Shown piece after piece: positions 35,473-45,133 of a stretch of DNA of 64,000 nt. The DNA comes from Cupriavidus gilardii (GTDB lineage: Bacteria; Pseudomonadota; Gammaproteobacteria; Burkholderiales; Burkholderiaceae), in the NCBI RefSeq assembly GCF_013314895.1, contig NZ_JABTYE010000015.1, forward strand, positions 62,001-126,000, written 5' to 3'. The notes beneath the pieces are model-generated. The model did not search any database. It was given only the letters and a program-made list of their open reading frames with translations, and was not told the DNA's origin. The position numbers and the translations under genes were made by a program. Positions within the stretch are counted from its first letter, which is position 1. Every line of letters starts with the position of its first letter.

Positions 35473-36758
35473 GGGGACTCCGTGCGGATGGCGCCGGCGG
35501 GCACCGACACGTGGACATGGAAGCCGGCGCCCGGCCGACTGTGGAAGTGCACGGTACCGCCGCGCGCCTCGACGCGCTCGCGCATGCCGCGCAGGCCGTT
35601 GCCCGGTTGGACCGCCTGCGCGCCGATACCGTTATCGCCCACGCGCAGTTCGACTGCGCCATGCCGCGAGCACAGATCGATCCGGATCTGCTGCGCATCG
35701 CCGTGCCGCACGGCATTGCTGACGGCCTCCTGCACGCAGCGGAAGATCACATGGGCCAGTACGGGATCGTCGGGCTCGGCACTGTCATCCATGCGAAGTT
35801 CGATGCGGCGGCCCGGCAGCCCCGCGCACAGCTGCGTCAGCGCCTCGCGCAGACCGGCCGGCTGAGGCATCCGCTGCGCACCGACGGCGGCGCGCACTTC
35901 GCCGAGCAGCCGCCGCGCCAGGTCGCGCGCGACCGCGACTGACTCCCCTGCCTTGCCGCCCGCCAGACGGGCCGCGAGATCGAGATGCAGCGTCAGCGCG
36001 GTCAGATGGTGGCCCATCGCGTCATGCAGCTCGCGCGCGATGCGCGTCCGCTCCGAAGCGCGGACGCTCGATGCGAGCAGATGCTGCGTTCCCGACAGCT
36101 CGGCATGGCTTGCCGCCAGGTGCAGGCGCGCGCGCCGCTCCGACACGGCGATATAGCCCATCCAGAAACTGAAGATCAGCCATGCCACATCGGTCAGCAC
36201 GCCGACGGCGAATACCAGCTCCGCCGGCGGCAGCGCCGAGGGATCGAGCGGATGCCGGTCCGGACCGACCGTGGCGCGCACGCTGAATTCCAGCTGCGAC
36301 GCAGCCACGCCGGACATCACCACCACGGCCGAGCATTGCACGACCAGCCATGCCAACGCGGCGCGCAACGGCAGCACAAACGGCAGTTCCGCGGCGACGA
36401 TCAGCAGCAGATCGGGGTCGGTCACGAGGCCGACGGCGAACTGGGCCACGACCATCAGGGCGCCGCGACGCACGGGCCGGCCGCGGCGTCCGGTCAGGCG
36501 CCAGAAGATCGATGCGAAGGCGAGCACGCCGATCGCACGGAGCGCCAGTGCAACGGCAAAGGCCAGCGCGGGATCGATGGCAACGCTGCCTGCCGCACCA
36601 CCGATCCCGCCACCGATCGCACCACCGAACGCACCACCGAACGCGCCCGCGGCCGCCTGCGGCCCCGCGAACCACTGTTCCAGGAAACCGGGGATGGCCG
36701 CCACGCCGATGGCAAGCAGGCCGATGCTGCGAAAGACGCGATTGGTCGACGACATCAT
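35469..36758 (-). CDS. NarX/DesK-type sensor histidine kinase
   Basis: About 429 residues. The N-terminal half is membrane-bound with some six helices and a glycine-rich loop near residues 38-55 encoded by a 12-bp repeat. The HisKA_3 dimerisation helix is ERTRIARELHDAMGHHLTALTLHLDLA (phospho-His in RELHD). The ATPase domain has AVSNAVRHGDA (N box) and DNGIGA plus NGLRGMRERVEARGG (G boxes). The input signal is unknown; the membrane domain without a large periplasmic loop suggests sensing within or at the membrane. Overlaps the response regulator by four bases. Confidence 0.9.
   Translation of the reverse strand: MMSSTNRVFRSIGLLAIGVAAIPGFLEQWFAGPQAAAGAFGGAFGGAIGGGIGGAAGSVAIDPALAFAVALALRAIGVLAFASIFWRLTGRRGRPVRRGALMVVAQFAVGLVTDPDLLLIVAAELPFVLPLRAALAWLVVQCSAVVVMSGVAASQLEFSVRATVGPDRHPLDPSALPPAELVFAVGVLTDVAWLIFSFWMGYIAVSERRARLHLAASHAELSGTQHLLASSVRASERTRIARELHDAMGHHLTALTLHLDLAARLAGGKAGESVAVARDLARRLLGEVRAAVGAQRMPQPAGLREALTQLCAGLPGRRIELRMDDSAEPDDPVLAHVIFRCVQEAVSNAVRHGDAQQIRIDLCSRHGAVELRVGDNGIGAQAVQPGNGLRGMRERVEARGGTVHFHSRPGAGFHVHVSVPAGAIRTESP
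36595..36647. repeat. 12-bp coding tandem repeat in the histidine kinase
   Basis: About four copies of GCACCACCGAWC (plus strand), encoding a Gly-rich GAFGG/GAIGG run between the first two membrane helices of the kinase. Multiples of 12 keep the frame, so copy-number change would alter loop length only. Confidence 0.75.
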
Positions 36759-36858
36759 CCGTGAGCGGCAACGCTCTCCCCTACGCTGGCAGGTGCCGAG
36801 GGCGCGAAGTATAAACGGTCGGCGTGGCGGTTCGTGCATGGGCGGCGCCGCCGGCCGG

Positions 36859-38784
36859 CTACGGCGCGCGCGCCGCGGATGCGCCGGCATCGGCGATGCG
36901 TTCGAGCCGGACACCCTTGTAGACGAGGTAGTCGCCCCCTTGTTCCGTACCGAAACGTACGGCCTCGTTCTTGCCGCGGCCCATGCCCAGCACGATGGCC
37001 ATGTGCTCGCCCTCGGGACGCAGCAGCACCGGGAACGGCTCGGGACCGCTCATCGGCACGCGAACACCGAACATCAGGAAACCGCCGATCTCGACCACGT
37101 CGACCTGTTCGATGATCTCGCGCGGCGCGCCCGCCGGCAGCGCATAGCGCCCCAGGCGCGACCGCCAGCTGTCGGACATGGCGTAGGGTTCGACGCGCAC
37201 GCCGGCCCAACCGCGGCCCGCGGCCGTATGGGCAAGCAGCGCGTCGTAGGCGCCGATCCGTTCGAACGAGAACCACTGTTCGCCGCTGTCATGGCCGCTG
37301 TCGTTGCCACTGTCGTTGCCACTGTCGTTGCCACTGTGGTCCGCCAGCCTGAACAAGCCATGCTGGTGCGGTTCGAGCTGTCCCAGCACGGAGGCCGCCA
37401 CCGAGATCCGCAACTGCCCGCCAGCCGGCTCGATCACGGCAGGACCCATCGCAGACGCATAGAGGCCGGCCACCGCCGCAAGTTCGTCACCGGTACGCGT
37501 CACGGGCTGGGCCGCGGACAAGGCCGGGGCGTCGGCCAGTTCGATGCCATGACGCGCCTTCAGGGCCTGGCGCAGGGTATCGCGCGCCACCGCGTGCAGC
37601 AGCGCACCCGCGGTGTCCGTGTTCGCCATGATGACGACACCCAGGCCGTGGTCCGGCAGCAATGCCATATAGGCCTGGTGGTAGATCGACGAGCCGCCGT
37701 GGAACACCATCCGCACCGCATCGCCACGCTTTGCCGGCAACGTCTCCAGGAACCAGGCGAGGCCGATCTGCTGATCGAGGTCCAGCGGCACGCCTCGATT
37801 CTGCTGCTGCCAGCTTTCCTGCAACGACGATGGGCGAATCACGGATACGCGATCGAGCCGGCCACCGTCGAGCATCGCGCGCATGAAGCGCGTCATGTCC
37901 CGCACCGAACTGCGCAGGCCGCCATCGGCGACACCGTTATCGAGCCAGGCCGGCGGGTAATCGGCCGGTGCCAGATGGCCGTAACCCTTGGCAAGGCGTA
38001 CGGATTCGGCAGGCAGCGGGCGGAACGCGGAGCGTGCCATGCCGAGCGGCGCCAGCAGCTGCCGCTCCATATGGTCGGGGAAAGGCACGCCGCCGGCGAT
38101 CTCGATGGCGCGGCCCAGGACGTTGAAGCCGACGTTTGAGTAAGCCAGCATCTGGCCCGGGGGATAGGCAAGGTATTCGTCGGCCAGCCAGGACACCAGC
38201 GTGGCGAGCGGAACGGGGCTGGCGGCAAATCCTCCGCGCGACAGATCCTCGGGGAGGCCGGCATGGTGGGTCAGCAGCAGCCGGGGCGTGACGGGCTGCG
38301 TCTGCGTGAAGCGGGAACGGATGCGGAAGCCGGGAATGGCTTCCTCGATCGGGCGATCGAGCTTCAAGCGGCCCTGCTCCACCAGCTGCATGACCGCGGT
38401 CGCCGTGAACACCTTGCTGACCGACCCGGCCTCGTAGATCGTGTCCGCATCGGCGGGGATTCCTCGCTCCGCATCGGCCATGCCGAAGCCGCGCGCCCAC
38501 GGCACGCTATTCCCATCGACCAGTGCGATGCTCAGGCCGCGTATCCCCAGCGACGCCATGCCGGCCTCGATGGTCCCTGACACCGAGGCCTGCAGCGCCG
38601 AATAGTCGGTGGCCGCGGGCGGCGGCGCCGGTGCGTCATCGCCGCCGCAGGCGGCGAGGCCGAGCGCGAGGTAGATGGCCGCCAGCGGCTGCTGGATGCG
38701 CAGACGGCGACGATCGCCAAGTCGGGGTTGGTCAGACGATGGGACGCAGGCACGCTGGCGTCCCCAGAAGGAGGCGAGGGTCAT
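36859..38784 (-). CDS. Serine hydrolase lipoprotein, beta-lactamase class C-like fold
   Basis: A 641-residue protein with a lipobox LAAC ending at Cys46, so probably a lipoprotein on the periplasmic side. The catalytic SxxK is S121-V-S-K124 (EAGSVSKVFTATAVMQ), the YxN equivalent is Y215-S-N217 (LAYSNVGFNVLG), and a third motif is HGGSSIYHQ. Its peers include esterases, D-amino peptidases and penicillin-binding-like enzymes. A C-terminal ~200-residue region forms a separate beta-rich domain, split by an NDSG repeat (residues ~483-500). It lies 100 bp upstream of the histidine kinase on the same strand. Confidence 0.85.
   Translation of the reverse strand: MTLASFWGRQRACVPSSDQPRLGDRRRLRIQQPLAAIYLALGLAACGGDDAPAPPPAATDYSALQASVSGTIEAGMASLGIRGLSIALVDGNSVPWARGFGMADAERGIPADADTIYEAGSVSKVFTATAVMQLVEQGRLKLDRPIEEAIPGFRIRSRFTQTQPVTPRLLLTHHAGLPEDLSRGGFAASPVPLATLVSWLADEYLAYPPGQMLAYSNVGFNVLGRAIEIAGGVPFPDHMERQLLAPLGMARSAFRPLPAESVRLAKGYGHLAPADYPPAWLDNGVADGGLRSSVRDMTRFMRAMLDGGRLDRVSVIRPSSLQESWQQQNRGVPLDLDQQIGLAWFLETLPAKRGDAVRMVFHGGSSIYHQAYMALLPDHGLGVVIMANTDTAGALLHAVARDTLRQALKARHGIELADAPALSAAQPVTRTGDELAAVAGLYASAMGPAVIEPAGGQLRISVAASVLGQLEPHQHGLFRLADHSGNDSGNDSGNDSGHDSGEQWFSFERIGAYDALLAHTAAGRGWAGVRVEPYAMSDSWRSRLGRYALPAGAPREIIEQVDVVEIGGFLMFGVRVPMSGPEPFPVLLRPEGEHMAIVLGMGRGKNEAVRFGTEQGGDYLVYKGVRLERIADAGASAARAP
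37285..37338. repeat. 12-bp coding tandem repeat in the serine hydrolase
   Basis: Four copies of RCTGTCGTTGCC (one with ATGGCC), encoding NDSG repeats in an exposed linker of the lipoprotein. Copies two to four are nearly identical, a sign of recent expansion. Confidence 0.85.
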
Positions 38785-38821
38785 GGGAAAGTTCGTTGGA
38801 AGCGTCCAGTGGACAAGGCAG

Positions 38822-38834
38822 CGCCAGTCTGGCG
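38822..38834. promoter_or_regulatory. Inverted repeat upstream of the serine hydrolase gene
   Basis: CGCCAG-T-CTGGCG, perfect, 38 bases upstream of the lipoprotein start. It could be an operator; no matched promoter boxes were recognised. Confidence 0.35.
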
Positions 38835-38954
38835 TGCGACGGACTTTGTCGCGCGTGCCAAAGGGCATGGCGCGAACCCATGACTTCCGGCACTTGTCTG
38901 CTGGGTGAACTTGCCGATGAACCCAGCGATGAACCATCGGCTGATGGATCGGCC

Positions 38955-38996
38955 GACGAGTTGGCTGACGAGTTGGCTGACGAGTTGGCTGACGAG
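38955..38996. repeat. 12-bp tandem repeat beside the KTSC gene
   Basis: Three and a half exact copies of GACGAGTTGGCT end four bases before the stop codon of the KTSC gene. The surrounding 38900-38955 has looser versions (GATGAACC.., GGCTGATGGATCGG). No gene covering it can be supported. Confidence 0.85.
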
Positions 38997-39000
38997 GCGG

Positions 39001-39213
39001 TCAGCGGATCTGCTCGTACTCGTATGCGCCGAGGATGAATTCGTTCAGATACTCGCCCTTGGACCGGGCTTCCATGAAGTCGCGATAGACGCCGGCGGGA
39101 ACGGCGTCGTAGCGATAGAGATTGCCGCTGACGAACTCGACGAAGAGCTTGCGCCCGCGGTAGTCGTAGCCGATCGCCGCCACGACGGAGGATTCGACGG
39201 GATCGAGGTGCAT
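39001..39213 (-). CDS. KTSC-domain protein
   Basis: A 70-residue protein made of a single KTSC domain: LDPVESSVVAAIGYDYRGRKLFVEFVSGNLYRYDAVPAGVYRDFMEARSKGEYLNEFI. In this copy the family's name-giving C-terminal motif reads SKGEYLNEFI. The start at 39213 follows GATGAGGA at good spacing; an ATG at 39228 would add five residues. The function is unknown; the domain occurs alone or fused to lysyl-tRNA synthetase in other bacteria. It stands between a strong bidirectional terminator and the 12-bp tandem array. Confidence 0.82.
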   Translation of the reverse strand: MHLDPVESSVVAAIGYDYRGRKLFVEFVSGNLYRYDAVPAGVYRDFMEARSKGEYLNEFILGAYEYEQIR

Positions 39214-39270
39214 GGCTGTCGTCCTCATCAGGGCTGAAGCCGGTGCTGAAGCCAATGCTGGAGCACCAAC

Positions 39271-39304
39271 AAAAAGGGGTTACGTTTGCACGTAACCCCT
39301 TTTT
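39271..39304 (-). terminator. Bidirectional terminator after tRNA-Ile2
   Basis: Perfect stem GGGGTTACGT/ACGTAACCCC with a four-base loop, AAAAA on one side and TTTTT on the other. It lies eight bases past the tRNA 3' end on the minus strand. Confidence 0.92.
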
Positions 39305-39311
39305 ACTACAG

Positions 39312-39390
39312 TGGTGGGCCTCCCGTGAGTCGAACACGGCACCAATGGATTATGAGTCCACTGCTCTAACCAGGCATGAGCTAGAGGCCC
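39312..39390 (-). tRNA. tRNA with CAU anticodon, most likely tRNA-Ile2 (lysidine-modified)
   Basis: A complete cloverleaf of 79 nt including encoded CCA: acceptor GGGCCTC/GAGGCCC, D arm GCTC..GAGC, anticodon arm GTGGA-CTCATAA-TCCAT, and T arm CCGTG-TTCGACT-CACGG. The anticodon is CAU. Acceptor pairs C4-G69 and C5-G68 match the TilS recognition pairs of E. coli tRNA-Ile2, whereas elongator tRNA-Met has U4-A69 and A5-U68. It lacks initiator features (the first pair is formed). It lies 60 bases downstream of rpoD. Confidence 0.85.
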
Positions 39391-39450
39391 CAGAAACCGG
39401 ACCCAATGACCGCCGCACGTTCGATGCTTGCGGCCATCAGGGCAGTTCTA

Positions 39451-42030
<2,580 letters not shown>

Positions 42031-42083
42031 TGGCACGCTCACTTTCACCAGAACTGGAGAGAAAGATTTCGCAATCCAAACCG

Positions 42084-42097
42084 GCTATTGTAGCACG
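42084..42097 (-). promoter_or_regulatory. Extended -10 promoter upstream of rpoD
   Basis: On the minus strand CGTGC-TACAAT (TACAAT at 42092-42087, with TG one base before it) would start transcription about 50 bases before the rpoD ATG. The rpsU leader has a similar CGTGC-TAGACT. No good -35 is seen at either. Confidence 0.45.
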
Positions 42098-42120
42098 TCG
42101 CCACTAGCCGGCCTTCCCGA

Positions 42121-42139
42121 CAGGTGAGGTTTTCACCTG
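42121..42139. promoter_or_regulatory. Seven-pair inverted repeat in the dnaG-rpoD gap
   Basis: CAGGTGA-GGTTT-TCACCTG (plus strand) lies 25 bases upstream of the putative rpoD promoter and about 100 bases after dnaG. It could be an operator or a weak hairpin between the two genes; no U-tract follows in the direction of transcription. Confidence 0.4.
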
Positions 42140-42245
42140 AAAAATCAAGGCTTAAGCCCAAAACCCACGGACTTTTCCCTGTTTTGCTGCCCTTGTGTCA
42201 CCTGGCCGCGCGCCTGTCTTCGGTATGGCGGCCAGATTCCGTTTT

Positions 42246-44057
42246 TCAACCAAGACGCTTGCGCCGATGGATCTCCGCGATCAGCCAACGCATGCGCGTC
42301 TTGCCCGCCTCGTCCGCCGTGCCGTTCTCCAACGCCGACTGCAACTGCGCCAACTCGCGCTGCAGCGGCTCGATCAGCAGCTTGGCGATCGCCGCGTCGA
42401 ATTCCAGCGTCGCCGGCTCCTCGTCGATGTCCTCGCGCAGCACGCCGGCGCGCACATTGGCATAGACGTCGGCAAACGGCGACTGCGCCAACTGCTCGCT
42501 GAAGGCAGCGAAATTGACTTCGCCCTCCAGCGCGTCGCAACTGGCCACCAGATGGGACAGCACTTCGGAGCCGCCGGACTCGGCATCGAGCAGCAGCGCC
42601 CGGGCGTCCTCGTCGAGCCGGGCCGACAGCGCCGGATAGCGCATCAGCAGTTGCAGCACGCGCTGCTCCAGCCCCGCGGGCGCCTGCCGCCGCGCACGCG
42701 CGCGCGGCTGGGCAAAGCGGCCGACCCGTGCGGCATCGCTGCCCAGGCCGCACACCGCCTCGATCTCGGCCGGCGTGGTACCGGTGGCCTCGGCCAGTTC
42801 GCGCACGATCTGCAGGCGCAGGCCGCCGGCCGGCATCGCCTTGAGCAGCGGCTTGGCCTCGTACTGCGCACGCGCCCGTCCTTCCGGCTGCCGCAGATCC
42901 TGCTCTTCGGTCACGCATTGCAGCAGGAAGCGCGACAGCGGCATCGCATCGCGCACCTGCGCGGCGAAGGCGTCGGTGCCTTCCTCGCGGACATAGCTGT
43001 CGGGATCGTGCTCGGCGGGCAGGAACAGGAAGCGGATGGTCTTGTTGTCGGCGACATAGGGCAGGCACGCCTCCAGCGCGCGACGCGCGGCACGGCGCCC
43101 GGCGGCGTCGCCGTCGAACGAGAACACCACCGCGTCGGTCTGGCGCAGCAGTTTCTGCACATGCACGGGGGTGCAGGCGGTGCCCAGCGTGGCCACCGCG
43201 TTGGCGAATCCAAGTTGAGCCAGCGCCACCACGTCCATATAGCCTTCGACCACCAGCACATAGCCGGTTTCCCGGATCGCATGCCGCGCCTCGAACAGCC
43301 CGTACAGCTCGGTACCCTTGCTGAACAGCGGCGTTTCGGGCGAATTCAGATATTTGGGCTCGCCCTGCCCCATCACGCGGCCGCCGAAACCGATCACCTG
43401 CCCCTTGGTATTGCGGATCGGGAACATGATGCGATCGCGGAAGCGGTCGTAGCGGCGCGGCTTGCCGTCGGCGTCGCGCTTTTCGCTCTCGATCAGCAGG
43501 CCCGCCTCGATCAGCGGCCCCGCGATGGCGTCGTCGCGATAGCTGCCGAATACCGATTCCAGCCCTTGCCAGTCGTCCGGCGCATAGCCCAGGCCGAACT
43601 GCGCCGCGATCTCGCCCGTCAATCCGCGCCCCTTCAGGTACTGGATCGCCGTGGGCGCCCCGCGTAGTTGCCGGCGATAAAACTCGCTGGCCCGCGTCAT
43701 CGCCTCGGACAGCGCCAGCGACTTGGCCTGCTGTTCGGCACGCTGCGCCGGCGGCAACCGGTCGCGCTCCTCGGGCACGGACAGGCCCACCGATTGCGCC
43801 AGTTCGCGCACCGCGTCGGGATAGCTCTGACCGGAATACTCCATCAGGAAGCCGATGGCCGACCCATGCGCGCCGCAGCCAAAGCAATGGTAGAACTGCT
43901 TGGCCGGCGACACTGTGAACGATGGTGACTTCTCGTTATGGAAGGGGCACAGCCCCATGAAGTTCGCGCCTCCCTTCTTCAACTGGACATACTTGCCCAC
44001 CACATCGACGATATCGACGCGGTTCAGCAGGTCCTGAATGAAGGATTGCGGAATCAC
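42246..44057 (-). CDS. dnaG: DNA primase
   Basis: A 603-residue DnaG that lays RNA primers at the replication fork. The N-terminal zinc-binding domain (CPFHNEKSPSF..FYHCFGCGAHG) is followed by the RNA-polymerase (TOPRIM) domain with VVEGYMDVVAL, AVVFSFDGDAAGRRA and the helicase-interaction domain at the C-terminus. The ATG follows MIPQSFIQDLLNRVDIVDVV, the usual opening. Part of the macromolecular-synthesis cluster; its own leader contains a TACAAT box and a hairpin. Confidence 0.97.
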   Translation of the reverse strand: MIPQSFIQDLLNRVDIVDVVGKYVQLKKGGANFMGLCPFHNEKSPSFTVSPAKQFYHCFGCGAHGSAIGFLMEYSGQSYPDAVRELAQSVGLSVPEERDRLPPAQRAEQQAKSLALSEAMTRASEFYRRQLRGAPTAIQYLKGRGLTGEIAAQFGLGYAPDDWQGLESVFGSYRDDAIAGPLIEAGLLIESEKRDADGKPRRYDRFRDRIMFPIRNTKGQVIGFGGRVMGQGEPKYLNSPETPLFSKGTELYGLFEARHAIRETGYVLVVEGYMDVVALAQLGFANAVATLGTACTPVHVQKLLRQTDAVVFSFDGDAAGRRAARRALEACLPYVADNKTIRFLFLPAEHDPDSYVREEGTDAFAAQVRDAMPLSRFLLQCVTEEQDLRQPEGRARAQYEAKPLLKAMPAGGLRLQIVRELAEATGTTPAEIEAVCGLGSDAARVGRFAQPRARARRQAPAGLEQRVLQLLMRYPALSARLDEDARALLLDAESGGSEVLSHLVASCDALEGEVNFAAFSEQLAQSPFADVYANVRAGVLREDIDEEPATLEFDAAIAKLLIEPLQRELAQLQSALENGTADEAGKTRMRWLIAEIHRRKRLG

Positions 44058-44118
44058 CCGGTTGGCCGTCCTGACGACGGGGCCGCCGCGAAATTCGGGC
44101 GACCCTTGTAGAAATGCA

Positions 44119-44142
44119 AGCCGGGCGGTGCTGCACCCGGCT
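44119..44142 (-). terminator. Hairpin in the dnaG leader
   Basis: On the minus strand AGCCGGG..CCCGGCT, seven pairs with a ten-base loop, followed by TTGCATTT. A TACAAT box lies just upstream (44163-44158), so this may be an attenuator in the dnaG leader rather than the end of yqeY. Confidence 0.45.
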
Positions 44143-44248
44143 GCGAAGAGTGAAATTATTGTAGTGCGCCGATCGCAGCTTGCCAGAAATTTGTGACTAT
44201 ATTGCCACTATGCTGTGCTGCGGCACGCGATCGCACCGGTGGAAGGCG

Positions 44249-44698
44249 CTATTTGCCGGTCAAGGCGGCCTTGACCTGGCCCGACACGGCGCTCATATCG
44301 GCGCGGCCGGCCAGTCGGCCTTTGAGCAGGGCCATCACCTTGCCCATGTCCTGCGGACCCGCGGCGCCGCTCTCGGCGACCGCCTTCGCCACTTCGGCGG
44401 CCACCTCGGCCTCGGACAGCGCGGCGGGCATGTAGACCTGCAGCACCTCGACTTCGGCGCTCTCCTTGTCCACCAGATCGGTGCGGCCGGCTTGCTGGAA
44501 CTGGGAAATCGAATCCTTGCGCTGCTTGATCAGCTTCTCGACCACGGCCAGCACGGCCGCGTCGTCGAGTTCCGTCCGCTCGTCCACCTCGCGCTGCTTG
44601 ATCGCGGCAAGCAGCAGCCGGATGGTGCCGAGCCGCTCGGACTCGCGCGCCCGCATGGCGGCCTTCATGTCATCGCTGATTCGTTGCTTGAGGGACAT
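44249..44698 (-). CDS. yqeY: GatB/YqeY domain protein
   Basis: A 149-residue protein composed of the helical YqeY domain that resembles the C-terminal tail of the GatB amidotransferase. Seen are MSLKQRISDDMKAAMRARES, RLLLAAIKQREVDERTELDD and the C-terminal KVMALLKGRLAGRADMSAVSGQVKAAL. Its precise role is unknown; it is often placed between rpsU and dnaG. The start at 44698 removes a non-homologous 26-residue opening. Confidence 0.93.
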   Translation of the reverse strand: MSLKQRISDDMKAAMRARESERLGTIRLLLAAIKQREVDERTELDDAAVLAVVEKLIKQRKDSISQFQQAGRTDLVDKESAEVEVLQVYMPAALSEAEVAAEVAKAVAESGAAGPQDMGKVMALLKGRLAGRADMSAVSGQVKAALTGK

Positions 44699-44773
44699 GA
44701 CAATCTTTCCAGGTGAACTCGTCAGCACAAAGCCGCGACGAGCGAGGACGGACAAGGAAGCGCAGCACCAACA

Positions 44774-44806
44774 CAAAAACCCGCCGGAGCAAGGCCCACA
44801 GCGGGT
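44774..44806 (-). terminator. Attenuator/terminator between rpsU and yqeY
   Basis: On the minus strand ACCCGC..GCGGGT encloses a GC-rich loop and is followed by TTTTTG. It lies about 45 bases after the rpsU stop and would keep S21 output above that of the downstream genes, as in the E. coli operon. Confidence 0.7.
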
Positions 44807-44850
44807 CGGGATGCTGACGCGGAAAGGCGATCAGCCGATCGACTGGTCGA

Positions 44851-45063
44851 TCAGTACAGCTTCTTCGGCAGCATCTGGCTGCGAATGCGCTTGTAGTGGC
44901 GCTTCACCGCCGCTGCCTTCTTGCGCTTCCGCTCTGCCGTCGGCTTTTCATAAAACTCGCGCGCCCGCAGTTCAGTAATCAAACCGTTCTTTTCGATGGT
45001 GCGCTTGAAGCGACGCATCGCAACTTCAAACGGCTCGTTTTCTTTGAGGCGAATCGTGGTCAT
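44851..45063 (-). CDS. rpsU: 30S ribosomal protein bS21
   Basis: A 70-residue basic protein of the small subunit that sits near the 3' end of 16S rRNA at the translation-initiation site. The sequence [26 protein letters not shown] and the Lys/Arg-rich C-terminus match bS21 throughout. The 5' leader (45064-45080 on the minus strand) carries CTCCTTTTTT and no Shine-Dalgarno sequence. First gene of the macromolecular-synthesis cluster. Confidence 0.98.
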   Translation of the reverse strand: MTTIRLKENEPFEVAMRRFKRTIEKNGLITELRAREFYEKPTAERKRKKAAAVKRHYKRIRSQMLPKKLY

Positions 45064-45133
45064 GTGCCAAAAAAGGAGTTAGCGGTTTTACGAAGACTTG
45101 GAGTCTAGCACGAAATCCGTCAAGCGTGCGCGT

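Noticed and set aside
33951-38996. The tandem arrays as CRISPR repeats
   Set aside because: Units are 11-12 bp and directly joined, with no spacers and no cas genes.
38523-39038. A plus-strand frame covering the 12-bp repeat with DELA repeats
   Set aside because: It overlaps the lipoprotein gene's N-terminal part antisense and has no start signal or homology; the repeat was annotated only as DNA.
39312-39390. The tRNA as attachment site of an integrated element to its left (34-39 kb)
   Set aside because: No integrase is present, and no second copy of the tRNA 3' end was found in the left flank.
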